Shown piece by piece: positions 17,592-27,100 of a stretch of 51,848 bases of DNA; position 1 is the stretch's first letter, and the number at the start of each line of letters is the position of its first letter. The notes under the pieces were generated by a model. That model was given only the letters and a program-made list of their open reading frames with translations, made no database searches and was not told the origin of the DNA. The DNA is taken from the NCBI GenBank assembly GCA_946886855.1, contig CAMPJJ010000029.1:1-51848 (forward strand). Reading direction: 5' to 3'. A program made the translations under genes and the position numbers. The stretch comes from an uncultured Roseateles sp. (GTDB lineage: Bacteria > Pseudomonadota > Gammaproteobacteria > Burkholderiales > Burkholderiaceae).

Positions 17592-18466
17592 CAGCCGATC
17601 GCAACGCCTTCGCACGCAAGTCCGTCGATCTCCTCACCCCGGAACTGCGGCAGAAGCTGCCGTCGGGCGGGCTCCTCCCCCGCCGCCGGATCGAAGGCAC
17701 GGGCACACCGGAACGGGCCTGGCGGCAATGGATGCCGCTGTGGGACACGCCGCGCGTAACGCTCGATGAGCTCGTGCCTCCCGGCGCGCGCGTCGTCGTG
17801 GTCGCGCCGCATCCGGACGACGAGGTGGTGGGATGCGGCGGGCTCCTGTCCCTGCTCGCCACGCGCCTGCGCGCCGCCGCGCCCGGCGCGTCGACGCTCG
17901 CGCCGTTCGTCACCGTGATCGGCGTCACCGACGGCGATGCCAGCCACCCCGGTTCGGCCACCTGGACGCCCCTGTTCCTCGCCGCGCAGCGGCGGCTGGA
18001 ACGCCTCAGAGGGCTCCGGCATCTCGGGCTGCGCGTGCCGGTCCACGGGCTCGCCCTGCCCGACGGTCGCGTGCGTTGCCACGAGCCGCGGATGATCGAC
18101 ACCCTCTCCCGCCAACTGCAGCCCGGCGACGTGGTGATCACCACGTGGCGCCACGACGGCCATCCGGACCATGAAGCGGTCGGGCGCGCCTGCGCGGAGG
18201 CCACGCGCGCCGTCGGCGCCATGTTGCTGGAGATGCCCGTCTGGACCTGGCACTGGGCCCGACCGGGCGACCCCGCGGTCCCCTGGCATCGGCTGCGGCA
18301 ACTGCCCTTGTCCGGGCGCGCGCTGGAGGACAAGTGGCTCGCGCTGTCCGAGCACCACAGCCAGCTGACACCGGACGGCGAGCGCCCCCCGGTGCTCTTC
18401 CCCGAGGCCGTGGATCGCCTGCTCCGATCGGTGGAGTTCTTCTTCACGCCCGAGCGTCCGGCATGA
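17579..18466 (+). CDS. PIG-L family deacetylase
   Basis: A 295-aa protein with the zinc-binding motif APHPDDEVVGCGG (H78, D80, D81) and the second motif GHPDHEAVG (H195, H198), the hallmark of the PIG-L/MshB/BshB2 N-acetylglucosamine deacetylases. The segment VTVIGVTDGDASHPGS fits the second strand of the Rossmann-like fold. The zinc residues are complete, so an active amidase is expected; its substrate is unknown. The ATG lies within the 3' end of the acyl-CoA dehydrogenase gene, and the stop overlaps the next start as ATGA, so translation is coupled. Confidence 0.92.
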   Translation: MDALTADRNAFARKSVDLLTPELRQKLPSGGLLPRRRIEGTGTPERAWRQWMPLWDTPRVTLDELVPPGARVVVVAPHPDDEVVGCGGLLSLLATRLRAAAPGASTLAPFVTVIGVTDGDASHPGSATWTPLFLAAQRRLERLRGLRHLGLRVPVHGLALPDGRVRCHEPRMIDTLSRQLQPGDVVITTWRHDGHPDHEAVGRACAEATRAVGAMLLEMPVWTWHWARPGDPAVPWHRLRQLPLSGRALEDKWLALSEHHSQLTPDGERPPVLFPEAVDRLLRSVEFFFTPERPA

Positions 18467-19101
18467 CCGCGCCCGGCCAACCGCAAGCCGCCACGCTGGC
18501 CGATCATTTCGAATCGCTGTTCAGCGACGACGCCGATCCCTGGGGTTATCGCACGCGCTGGTACGAGCGGCGCAAGCGCGCGCAGATCCTCGCCAGCCTG
18601 CCCGCCGAGCGCTACGCGAGCGCCTTCGAACCCGCGTGCGCCAACGGGGAATTGAGCGCCGAACTGGCGACCCGTTGCGACCGCCTGCTCTGCAGCGACG
18701 GCAGCGCGACGGCCATCGCCCATGCCCGTCGCCGGCTGGCGGATCTGCCGCATGTCGACGTGGCCTGTGCGCAGATCCCCGCGCAGTGGCCGGAGGGCCG
18801 CTTCGACCTGGTCGTCCTCAGCGAGATCGGCTACTACCTCGACGACCACGCGCTCCGCCAGACGATCGATCGCGCGGTGGCCAGCCTCGCGGCCGGCGGC
18901 ACGCTGCTCGCGAGCCATTGGCGACATCCCGAAGGCGACTACTTCCGCAGCGGGGACGACGTGCATTGGCTCATGGGCGCCGTCTTCCAGGAGCACTACG
19001 GCTGGACCCGGCTGGTGCGGCACGAGGAGGAAGACTTCCTCGTCGAGGTCTGGAGCCTCGACGGCCGGTCGGTGGCCAGGCGCGAAGGACTGCGGCCATG
19101 A
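18463..19101 (+). CDS. Class I SAM-dependent methyltransferase (NodS-like)
   Basis: A 212-aa enzyme. The N-terminal helix FESLFSDDADPWGYRTRWYE is typical of NodS-type methyltransferases, which act on N-deacetylated glucosamine. Motif I reads AFEPACANGELSAELA; the acidic residue after strand 2 is in RLLCSDGSATAIA; motif IV reads FDLVVLSEIGYYLDD. The catalytic fold is complete. It starts with ATGA overlapping the deacetylase stop and ends overlapping the glycosyltransferase start in the same way. A deacetylase followed by a NodS-like N-methyltransferase makes chemical sense as two sequential steps on an amino sugar; that is inference. Confidence 0.9.
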   Translation: MTAPGQPQAATLADHFESLFSDDADPWGYRTRWYERRKRAQILASLPAERYASAFEPACANGELSAELATRCDRLLCSDGSATAIAHARRRLADLPHVDVACAQIPAQWPEGRFDLVVLSEIGYYLDDHALRQTIDRAVASLAAGGTLLASHWRHPEGDYFRSGDDVHWLMGAVFQEHYGWTRLVRHEEEDFLVEVWSLDGRSVARREGLRP

Positions 19102-19751
19102 TCGGCGCGGTCGTTCCCGCGCACGACGAGGAAGCCCTGATCGGACGGGCCTTGCACGCGCTGCGCGTCGCCGCGGCGCATCCGGACCTGCAGGGCGAGG
19201 AGGTCCGCATCCTGGTGGTTCTCGACACCTGTCGCGACCGGACAGCCGAGATCGTGCGCGACCTCGGCGCGCAATGCCTGGCCGTGGAGGCCCGCAACGT
19301 CGGCTTCGCCCGCGCGGCCGGCGCGCAGGCCCTGATCGAGCAAGGCGCGCGGTGGCTGGCGTTCACGGATGCGGATTCCGTCGTGTCGCCGAGTTGGTTC
19401 TCGCGCCAGCTGGCACTGCGGACCGAGGCCGTCTGCGGCGTGGTCGAGGTGGACGACTGGACCGGCTTCACCGCCGAGGAGCGGACCGCCTACGAACTCG
19501 GCTACACCGATGCGGAGGACCACCGCCACATCCACGGCGCCAACCTCGGCGTGAGCGTGAGCGCCTATCAGCAGGCCGGCGGATTCCCGCCGCTGCGCAG
19601 CCACGAGGACGTGGGCCTGGTGGAGCGTCTTTGCGCGCTCGGCCTGCGCATCGCCTGGACCAACACGGTGCGCGTGGTCACGAGCGCCCGCCAGGACGGC
19701 CGCGCGCCGCACGGATTCGCCGCGCACCTGGGGGCGCTCCGATGCGCCTAG
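19098..19751 (+). CDS. Family 2 glycosyltransferase (GT-A fold)
   Basis: A 217-aa enzyme starting MIGAVVPAHDEEALIGRALH, the nucleotide-sugar binding strand of GT2 enzymes. The DxD metal motif is in WLAFTDADSVVS (D-A-D). The segment GANLGVSVSAYQQAGGFPPL, followed by SHEDVGLVERL, corresponds to the acceptor-side G-x-N and the ED catalytic motif. No transmembrane segment is present, so it is cytosolic or peripheral. Last of the four overlapping genes. The donor sugar cannot be predicted. The next gene (SDR) starts 86 bp downstream with its own ribosome binding site. Confidence 0.92.
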   Translation: MIGAVVPAHDEEALIGRALHALRVAAAHPDLQGEEVRILVVLDTCRDRTAEIVRDLGAQCLAVEARNVGFARAAGAQALIEQGARWLAFTDADSVVSPSWFSRQLALRTEAVCGVVEVDDWTGFTAEERTAYELGYTDAEDHRHIHGANLGVSVSAYQQAGGFPPLRSHEDVGLVERLCALGLRIAWTNTVRVVTSARQDGRAPHGFAAHLGALRCA

Positions 19752-19837
19752 CGTGCCGCTGACGGGCACGGGCATGCGTGTTGCCGCGTCGGGATCAGCG
19801 GGCACCGCGCCCTCGTCGAGCCGTCAGGAGTCCTCCC

Positions 19838-20701
19838 ATGTCCTCATCCGACAAGATCGCCTTTCCAAAGCAGTCGCAGCCCTGGCCGGGCCTGGCGCGC
19901 GACATGATTCCGCCGCCCGATCACGGCGAGAAGACCTACGTGGGCCACGGCCGGCTGACCGGCCGGCGCGCGCTGATCACCGGCGGTGACAGCGGCATCG
20001 GCCGCGCGGCCGCGATCGCCTTCGCCCGCGAGGGCGCGGACGTCGCGATCAACTACCTGCCCGACGAGGAGCCCGACGCGCGCGAGGTGATCGAGCTGAT
20101 CCGGGACACGGGCCGCAAGGGCATTGCGCTGCCCGGCGATCTGCGCGAGGAGGCGTTCTGCCAGAAGCTGGTCGCCGACGCCGTGCGCGAGCTCGGCGGT
20201 CTGGACATCCTCGTGAACAACGCAGCCCGGCAGCAGAGCCACGAATCGATCCTGGACATCAGCACCGAGCAGTTCGACTGGACCTTCAAGACCAACATCT
20301 ACGCGCCGTTCTGGCTGTGCAAGGCCGCGATCCCGCATCTGGCCAAGGGCAGCTCGATCATCAACACGGCGTCGGTCAACTCGCACGACCCGGGCGAGAA
20401 CCTGCTTGACTACGCGACGACCAAGGGCGCGATCCTGATCTTCACGAAGGGCCTGGCGAAGCAGCTCGCCAAGCAGGGCATCCGCGTCAACGCCGTGACG
20501 CCCGGCCCGTTCTGGACGCCGCTGCAGGTCTGCGGCGGCCAGACGCAGGAGAAACTGCAGAAGTTCGGCACCGACACGCCGATGGGTCGCGCGGGCCAGC
20601 CCGCGGAGCTCGCGGGGGTCTACGTGCTGCTCGCGTCGAACGAGTCGAGCTACGCCACCGGTCAGGTCTACGGGGCCTCAGGCGGACGCGGCGATCCATG
20701 A
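19838..20701 (+). CDS. SDR-family oxidoreductase (YghA/general-stress dehydrogenase type)
   Basis: A 287-aa NAD(P)-dependent dehydrogenase. Seen: a long N-terminal extension ([20 protein letters not shown]) typical of the YghA/YhdF-like extended group, a nucleotide motif [20 protein letters not shown], the NNAA structural motif, catalytic S179, Y192 and K196 (YATTK), and PGPFWTPL after the active site. All catalytic residues are intact. The ATG follows CAGGAG. It lies on the same strand behind the four-gene cluster and could be transcribed with it. In other bacteria this group is often stress-induced; the substrate is not known here. Confidence 0.93.
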   Translation: MSSSDKIAFPKQSQPWPGLARDMIPPPDHGEKTYVGHGRLTGRRALITGGDSGIGRAAAIAFAREGADVAINYLPDEEPDAREVIELIRDTGRKGIALPGDLREEAFCQKLVADAVRELGGLDILVNNAARQQSHESILDISTEQFDWTFKTNIYAPFWLCKAAIPHLAKGSSIINTASVNSHDPGENLLDYATTKGAILIFTKGLAKQLAKQGIRVNAVTPGPFWTPLQVCGGQTQEKLQKFGTDTPMGRAGQPAELAGVYVLLASNESSYATGQVYGASGGRGDP

Positions 20702-20811
20702 GGGAACCGCCGGCCATGGGCAGGGCCGGAGGATGCGCCTCCGTTCATCCTGGACGGTGACGATGCGCCCGTCCAAGTACAGTCCGGCGTTTGATTCTGG
20801 ATGGTTCCTCC

Positions 20812-21369
20812 ATGACGCTGACCGGGCGAATCCTTTTGCTGCTGTTGACCATCGGCGGCTGTCTGCATGCGCCGACGGCGTCGGCATCGATGCCCTGCCC
20901 CAGTCCGCCTTGCGACCCGTCCGCGCAGGACAGGCTGGACGCGCTCCAGAAGTGTGAACTCGCCGCCGACTGGGTCGTCGAGGGCGAGGTGGCGTCGGTG
21001 GTCCATGGAACCAAGCAAATGGCTGAGCTCAGGCCTCGCAGGTTCGTCCCCAACGCGGACGGTACGTTCTCCGTGCGCCAGGACGTCGAGGAAGTGACGC
21101 TGTGGGACGGGGGCCAGGTGGTGCTGAGAAGGATCCAGGTCCTCAAGGGCGCGGCGCCTGCGACGAAACGCCAGATGACCGTGCGGGGGGCGACGCATTG
21201 CTGGCTTCAGCAAGCCCGCATTCCCGAAGGTCAGGTCGGACGACGCATTCGGGTCTACGGGACCGACAACGAATGGACCACCAGCACGGTGATCAGTGCC
21301 CAGATCACGTCGGGCATCTTCGCCGCAACCGCGCTCGACGAACGGGGCAATCCGGTCGCGTTCTATTGA
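20812..21369 (+). CDS. Exported protein of unknown function (possible lipoprotein)
   Basis: A 185-aa protein with an N-terminal hydrophobic segment MTLTGRILLLLLTIGGCLHA; the Cys after TIGG could be a lipobox, or cleavage could follow TASA for a soluble periplasmic form. The mature part has several cysteines (MPCPSPPCDPS, KCELAADWVVEGEVASV, THCWLQQA) and beta-rich segments such as VVLRRIQVLKGAAPATK and GRRIRVYGTD. This pattern, with VEGEV near the start and a later IRVYG, hints at an OB-like domain as in some small exported proteins, but I cannot name a family. ATG 20812 is preferred to an in-frame TTG at 20791. Confidence 0.68.
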   Translation: MTLTGRILLLLLTIGGCLHAPTASASMPCPSPPCDPSAQDRLDALQKCELAADWVVEGEVASVVHGTKQMAELRPRRFVPNADGTFSVRQDVEEVTLWDGGQVVLRRIQVLKGAAPATKRQMTVRGATHCWLQQARIPEGQVGRRIRVYGTDNEWTTSTVISAQITSGIFAATALDERGNPVAFY

Positions 21370-21718
21370 GCCCGACATCAGCAGGCGGCGACGCCTGACT
21401 TGATCCACAGCGACTCCCGATCCACCTCAATCGGTGATCGGAGGCAGACAGACACGGCGTCGAAGCAGGCCTTGGCCGTGCCAATGAGCGGCCACTTCAA
21501 AAAGCCCGAGGCCCGCCAGCAGCGAAGGTCGCGAGTTCCCTGGTCTCTTGCGACGTCCTTTCCCGGTCAAGCGCACGGGCTTCAGGCAGGCCGCGACGAC
21601 CTTGCCGTGGCTGGGGTGGCTTGCCTGTAGGGCAACGTCGGACACGCCCTTCCTCCCCCGCCCTCTCCCAACACCCCCCCATCCCTCGGATGATGCGGGA
21701 ATGAAAACTGCCTGCGCC
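21370..21718. other. Intergenic stretch without a supported gene
   Basis: About 350 bp between the exported-protein gene and the EAL gene. A short open frame at 21400-21630 has no family-like residues, no convincing ribosome binding site and an Arg/Gln-rich composition typical of chance frames. I see no clear promoter, terminator or RNA gene; a C-rich run lies near 21650-21685. Confidence 0.5.
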
Positions 21719-21735
21719 GGGACTCGATGAGTCCC
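21719..21735 (+). promoter_or_regulatory. Perfect hairpin GGGACTC-GAT-GAGTCCC enclosing the EAL start codon
   Basis: Seven-base arms with a three-base loop; the ATG at 21727-21729 spans loop and stem. In mRNA this would hide the start codon and could lower translation until opened, or it may mean that the real start is the next in-frame ATG at 21748. It could also be a protein-binding dyad. Confidence 0.4.
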
Positions 21736-22959
21736 AACTCCGAACACATGGCGTCCTGCGCGCTCGCCACGGCCTTCCAGCCTGTCTTCAGCCTCACCCA
21801 TGGCCGCCTGGTCGGCCATGAAGCGCTGCTCCGCGCCACCGATGCCGACGGCCGCCCCATCGCACCGAACCTGCTCTTCGACGGGCTGCCCGACCACCAC
21901 GCCCGCGCGGACCTCGACGTCCGCGCCGTGCGGCAGCATCTGCAGGCCTACGCGGCCATGGGCAAGCGCGACGCGCCCGAGTGGCTGCTGCTGAACCTCC
22001 ATCCGGCCACCTTGATCGAAACGACCGGCGCGCTGCAGGAGATCGAACGCGCCCTGGACGCGAGCGGCATCCGGCCGTCCCGCGTCGTGATCGAGGTGCT
22101 GGAGTCCCCGCTGTTCGAGGACGAGCGCGTCTATCCGGCGCTGCAGCAGCTGCGCGCCAAGGGCTGCCTGATCGCGCTCGACGACTTCGGCGCCGGGCAC
22201 TCGAACTTCGAGCGCGTCTTCGACCTCGTCCCGCACCTCGTCAAGCTGGACCGCCGCGTGCTCCTGCGCGCCAAGCAGGATCCGAAGGCGCTGCGCATCC
22301 TCCAGCGCATGGTGTCGCTGCTGCAGGAATGCGGCGCGCTGGTCCTGGTCGAAGGCATCGAGACGCTGCAGGGCGCCCACATCGCCCTCACCTGCGACGC
22401 CGATTTCGTGCAGGGCTACTTTTTCGGCCGACCCCAGACCAGGACGCTGTCGCTCGAGGACGGCAGCGAGGCGCTGGACGCCGCGTGGCACAGCTTCGAC
22501 GAGGCGCAGTCCCGCAAGGACGACCGCTGGCGGGAGTCCATGGCCGTCCACTGCGACCGGCTCCGCCAGGCCAGCATCGCGCTGGCGGCGGGACGGTCGA
22601 TGAACGAGGCCTGCGCGGACTTCCTGACCGCGCCCAACGCGTCCATGTGCTACCTGCTCGACGACCAGGGCCGGCAGCTCGCCGACATCGCCTTCCGGGA
22701 CGACGCCGCCCGGGAGAAGCTGCAGCGCGCCGAGCAGTTCGAGCCGCTGCACAATTGCGCCGGCGCCCGCTGGTCACGGCGCCAGTACTTCCGCCGCGCG
22801 GTGAGCTTCCCCGGCGCCGTCCAGCTCACGCGCCCCTATCTGACGCTGCAGGGCGGCTGGATGTGCCTGACCGGATCGATCGCGTTCGAGCTGGAGGGGC
22901 GGACGGCCATCCTCTGCGGCGACCTGCGCGTGCACATCCCCGCGGACGGCACGCCGTGA
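21727..22959 (+). CDS. EAL-domain protein (cyclic di-GMP phosphodiesterase-like)
   Basis: A 410-aa protein expected to hydrolyse c-di-GMP to pGpG. The EAL domain spans about residues 12-245: the signature is GHEALLR (E32), then LLNLHP, VVIEVLES, IALDDFGAGHSNFERV, HLVKLDRR and LVEGIET, so the metal- and base-contacting residues seem complete. The C-terminal 160 residues (MAVHCDRLRQASIALAAGRS through LTGSIAFELEG) look like a sensory domain of the EAL-associated type. The start codon sits in a perfect hairpin. The stop overlaps the following GAF gene by GTGA, so the two are translated together. Confidence 0.9.
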   Translation: MSPNSEHMASCALATAFQPVFSLTHGRLVGHEALLRATDADGRPIAPNLLFDGLPDHHARADLDVRAVRQHLQAYAAMGKRDAPEWLLLNLHPATLIETTGALQEIERALDASGIRPSRVVIEVLESPLFEDERVYPALQQLRAKGCLIALDDFGAGHSNFERVFDLVPHLVKLDRRVLLRAKQDPKALRILQRMVSLLQECGALVLVEGIETLQGAHIALTCDADFVQGYFFGRPQTRTLSLEDGSEALDAAWHSFDEAQSRKDDRWRESMAVHCDRLRQASIALAAGRSMNEACADFLTAPNASMCYLLDDQGRQLADIAFRDDAAREKLQRAEQFEPLHNCAGARWSRRQYFRRAVSFPGAVQLTRPYLTLQGGWMCLTGSIAFELEGRTAILCGDLRVHIPADGTP

Positions 22960-23471
22960 TCTGCGCGCCGTACCCGGAAGACGAGGCCTGGCGCCTGGCC
23001 ACGCTCGACCGCTTCGATCTGCTGTCCGAGTCGCGCGACCCGTTCCTGGACGCGCTCACGGTGACCGTGGCGCGGGCCTTCCAGGCGCCGATCAGCGCGG
23101 TGTCGTTCATCGACCGCGAACGCCAGTTCTTCAAGGCCATCACCGGCCTGGCCCTGCGCGAAACCGCGCGGACCTGCTCCTTCTGCGCTCACGTGCTGTG
23201 GTGGCCGGAACCGATGGTGGTGCTCGACGCCTGCGAGGACGAGCGCTTCGCCGGCAACCCGCTGGTGGTGGGCGCCCCCCACATCCGCTTCTACGCCGGC
23301 GCGCCGGTCTCCCTGCGCGGCGTGTGCCTGGGCTCGCTGTGCGTCATCGACCATCGACCGCGCACCCGCTTCGACGACAGCGAGGTGCGCATGCTCAAGG
23401 GCGCCGCGAGCGCCGTGGAGGAGCGGCTCATGCAGATGGCCGCCGCGGCGCAGCGGCCGGATCCGGCATGA
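22956..23471 (+). CDS. Stand-alone GAF-domain protein
   Basis: A 171-aa protein starting at a GTG that overlaps the EAL gene stop. It is one GAF domain: RFDLLSESRDPFLDALTVTV, ISAVSFIDRERQFFKAITGL, RTCSFCAHVLWWPEPMVVLD, FAGNPLVVGAPHIRFYAGAP and LGSLCVIDHRPR, all typical. Such domains bind small molecules or sense redox state; the Cys in CSFCAHVL is the position often conserved in this group. No output domain is attached, so it may act on the coupled EAL protein. That partnership is inferred from the overlap. Confidence 0.88.
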   Translation: MICAPYPEDEAWRLATLDRFDLLSESRDPFLDALTVTVARAFQAPISAVSFIDRERQFFKAITGLALRETARTCSFCAHVLWWPEPMVVLDACEDERFAGNPLVVGAPHIRFYAGAPVSLRGVCLGSLCVIDHRPRTRFDDSEVRMLKGAASAVEERLMQMAAAAQRPDPA

Positions 23472-23559
23472 CCTGACCCCGGCCGCGCCGCCCGGGATGG
23501 ACACGCCCCCCGCGCGACGTTCTGCATGGTCGCGCAGGCAGTCACGGCTCGTCGCCCCG

Positions 23560-24141
23560 TCAGGCCGTCGGATCCGAGGTCCCGCTGGTGTTCTTGATCT
23601 CCGGATCGGCGCTGGCGACCAGTCCCTCGACGACGCCGGTGGCCGGATAGCGGAACACCAGGATCACCCCGCGCGTCGTGCCGGGCGCCACCGGCACCAG
23701 GACCGAGGGCGCGCCGTCCGGCAGCGGCGTCGCGTTGAAGCTGCTGTTGAGCAGGCACGAGGACGTCAGCGTCCTGGCCACGGCGGAGAACAGCGCGACA
23801 TCCACCGGCTGGGGCGGCTGGGGCAGCCGCGGGACCGTGTCCGGACCGCCCTGCGTCAGGAGGAAGAACGCCTGGCGGCAGGCCATCGGCTGCGCACCGA
23901 CCATGACCCCTCGGTTGTCGAAATAGAGGCACCTCAACGAGATCGGCTCGCCCGTGGTGCTCCTGACGATCTCCCACGGCACCACGAAGTACTGCGCGAC
24001 GCCCGGTCCGGGGAACAGGGAGTCAGCGGGCATGTCAGTGGTGGTCTCGGCGGTGGTGTCGGCGGCGTTTGCAGCCACTGGGGCATGGGCGGCGGGACGA
24101 TCGGCATGGCGCTGGGCGTCGTTCTGGGCAAGCGGACTCAT
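23560..24141 (-). CDS. Unknown protein coupled to the eCIS-side regulator
   Basis: A 193-aa protein whose ATG overlaps the stop of the large regulator gene (ATGA), with AAGGA upstream. The first 45 residues are Ala/Thr/Asp-rich and probably disordered (RHADRPAAHAPVAANAADTT). The rest is a compact beta-rich domain with VVPWEIVRSTTGEPISLRCL, YFDNRGVMVGAQPMACRQAF, TSSCLLNSSFNATPLPDGAP and TRGVILVFRYPATG. There is no signal peptide or membrane segment. I recognise no family. Being translated from the same mRNA as the STAND regulator, it may be that protein's ligand, partner or a further eCIS accessory; this is inference. Confidence 0.7.
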   Translation of the reverse strand: MSPLAQNDAQRHADRPAAHAPVAANAADTTAETTTDMPADSLFPGPGVAQYFVVPWEIVRSTTGEPISLRCLYFDNRGVMVGAQPMACRQAFFLLTQGGPDTVPRLPQPPQPVDVALFSAVARTLTSSCLLNSSFNATPLPDGAPSVLVPVAPGTTRGVILVFRYPATGVVEGLVASADPEIKNTSGTSDPTA

Positions 24142-27100
24142 GAGGGCATCTTCCTTGTCATGGGGAGGGTTGGGGAGAAATCGAGCAGGCCGGGCGCATA
24201 GCCGCCCGTGCGCAAACGTGCGAGGGCCGCGGCGTCGCCGCCGTCCTGATGGAGGCAGCGCCGCGCGGCCAGCCAGGCCTCCAGCACCAGCCCGGCCTGA
24301 CCGGCCGCCACCGCGGGCTCCAGCGTGTCGCGCAGCGACGCGCACAGCCGCCTGGCGTCCGCGGGCGCGGAGGCCGGAGCGATCGCCGGGGAAACCTCGG
24401 ACGGCACCTCAGACGACACCGCCGACGACACCGCCGACGACAGCGCCGACGACATCGCCAGCGACAGCAATCCCAGCCGCGCGGTCAGTTCCAGGCTCTG
24501 CCAATCGCGCGGCGAGGACGCCAGCAGGGTCTGGATCTCCGCGTCGGCGGTTGCCCGCCAGCGCGCGACATCGGCGGCGCGGCCGGAGCGCGCGGCGAGC
24601 GTCGCCTCCGCCACCGCCAGGCGGGCCAGCACCGAGCGCCGCAGGAATTCGCGCCCCGGCTCGGTCACCGGCTGCGTCGGGACGTCCGCGCGCAAGGCGT
24701 CCAAAGCCTCGCGCACCGCCATGCCGGCATCCATGCGCAGCAGCAGCAGGCTGGCCTGCGCGTGCTGCCGGTCGGTCGACCAGAACCGGTTGCTGGGGTC
24801 GCGGCGCTCCGCCTCGTGGAGCAGCGCGACGCTCGCGCTCATCGCGTCGACCGCCTCGCGCAGCCGCCCCGAGGCCCGCATGGCATCGGCGCGACGCTGC
24901 TCCACGGCCGCCAGGTCGCGCTGGCGCACGAGCGCGTCCGGCGCGCGCGCGGCCAGCTCGGCCAGCGGCTGCCGCGCCACGTCGAACAGGGCCAGCGCCT
25001 GCACCGGGTTGCCGCGGATATGCGCCACGCGTCCCAGCCACATGCGCGAACTGGCCACGGCCTCCTGGGCATCGGCGTCGCCCGGCTTGCGGGCCAGCGC
25101 GGCCAGCTTCAGCGCGAGGGCCTGCTCGAACCAGCCTTGCGCCTCGTCCCAGGAAGCGCGCCGGAAAGCGATCGAGCCCAGGCTGTTCACCGCGAATCCG
25201 AGTTCGGCCTGGGCGTCGGCATCCTCGGGCAAGACCCGGCGCCAGGCCTCGGACGCGTCGCGGTAGCGCGTCATCTCCTGGGTGGCGGTCTCCAGGTCGC
25301 CGGCGTCGAAGGCCATCTGGCCGAGCCAGAACGACGCCGCCCCCACCGTCTTGTAATACGCCGCCGGATCCTGCTGCGCCGCGCGATCCAGCGGCAGCAG
25401 CAGCTGCAGCGCCGCATGCAGCGCGTCGGCGGCGATGTCGGTGCGTCCCTGCCCGCGGCTGCTGTTGACCTCGCCGATGACCACCAGCGCCCGGGCGCGC
25501 TGCAACGCGTCGGCGGGCGTTTCCCTGCCGCCCTCGGCCGGTGCGAGCAGCTTCAGGCCCTGCTCGCCGATGCGGTTGAGCACGTCGAGCTGCCCCATCG
25601 GCCGCAGCTTGTCCGCCAGTTCGCCCAGCATGAAGGACGCCAGTTGCCGGCTCTGCCGCTGGCGTTCCGCCGCGACCTCGGCCTGCCGCGCATAGGCCAG
25701 CGCCGCGATGCCGGCGACGCCCGCCAGCAGGAAGGCGCCCACGGACGCCGCGCCCAGGCCCCAGCGCTGGCGGCGCAGGCGCCGCTGCGAGCGCTCGATG
25801 AAATCGCGCTCCTGATCGCTGAACAGCTGCGGCGCCTCCGCCAGCGCGCGCGCCGCCGTCCAGAGCGTCGAGCCGCGCGGCATCAGCAACGGGCCCGCCT
25901 GGTCCGCCTCCCGCCATCGCGCGACCCACGGCCGCAGCTCGTCGCGCGCCGCGAGCCCCGCCCGATGCTGCGCGACCCAGGCCGTCACGCGCGGCCAGCG
26001 ACGCAAAAGCGCCTCGTGCGCCACGCGGTAGCCGCTCACGCCGCCGCCGGCCAGGTCCGCCACCAGCAGCCGGGCGTCGACGAAGGCGCGCACCAGCGCC
26101 TGTTCCTGCGGATCGGTCAGCGCCGAGGCCGCGATCCAGCGGCTGGTCGGCGACGCCTCCTCGCCGCCCAGCGTGACAAGCCGGGGCAGCAGCCGCGGCA
26201 GCGCCTCCTGCTGCGCCGCCGGCAGTTCACCGAGCAGCGCTTCCGCGCGGCGCCCGATCGCGCCTTCCAGTCCGCCGAGGTCCTCGTAGGCCGACCATGC
26301 GAGCACATCGCCCGGCGCACGGTGCAGGTAGAGCTGCTGCAGCGCGTACTGCAGCAGCGGCAAGGCGTCCGGCGCCTGCATCGCGTCGATGCACAGGCGG
26401 TCGTCGAGGCGGTTGAGGCCGCTGTCGTCGGCGCCGTAGCTCAGGCCCGCGGCCCGCGCGGGCAGGCGGATCATCTGCGCGATCGCGCGCGCGTCCGGCG
26501 GCGCCAGGTCCAGATGCGCGCCGCCTTCCTTGCCGCGCATCAGCGACGGCCAGCGCGCCAGCGCCGCATAGAAATCGTTGCGGCAGACCGCCAGCACCAC
26601 CAGTCGCCCGCTGCTCACCAGCTGGTCGAGCATCCCGAGCCAGGCACCGATGCGCGCGTCGTCGTCCTGGAAGATCGCCTCCAGCCGGTCCAGCACCAGC
26701 AGCGGCGGGGCCTGCGCTCCGCCGCGCAGCGCGCGCGTGGCGTCCAGTCCGATCCCGAGCTGCCGCAGCACCTCGCGCGGCGCCACCCGCAGGTCCGTCG
26801 CCAGCGTGGCGATGCTGTAGCCGGACAGCAGCGGCACGCCCTGGCATTCCCAATCCAGCATCGCCCCGGCCACGCCGGCCCAGGCGTCCATCCCGCCCAG
26901 CGCGCCCAGGTCCACCAGCGCCGCCGCACTGACATGCAGCAAGTCGCCGCCGATGCTGCCGGCGCCTCCACCGGCATCGGCTGGCGTGCCGGCTCCGCCG
27001 ACCGAGGCCGAGGCCGTGGCCGATCGCGTCAGCACGGGCATGAGCCCGGCCTGCACGAGCGAGGTCTTGCCCGAGCCGCTCGGCCCGAGCAGCACCACCA

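Noticed and set aside
20751..20775. Inverted repeat TGGACGG / CCGTCCA as terminator behind the SDR gene
   Set aside because: Seven-base stem with an 11-base loop and no T run; too weak to annotate.
21400..21630. A 76-codon plus-strand gene in the gap before the EAL gene
   Set aside because: No ribosome binding site, no hydrophobic core and chance-like composition.
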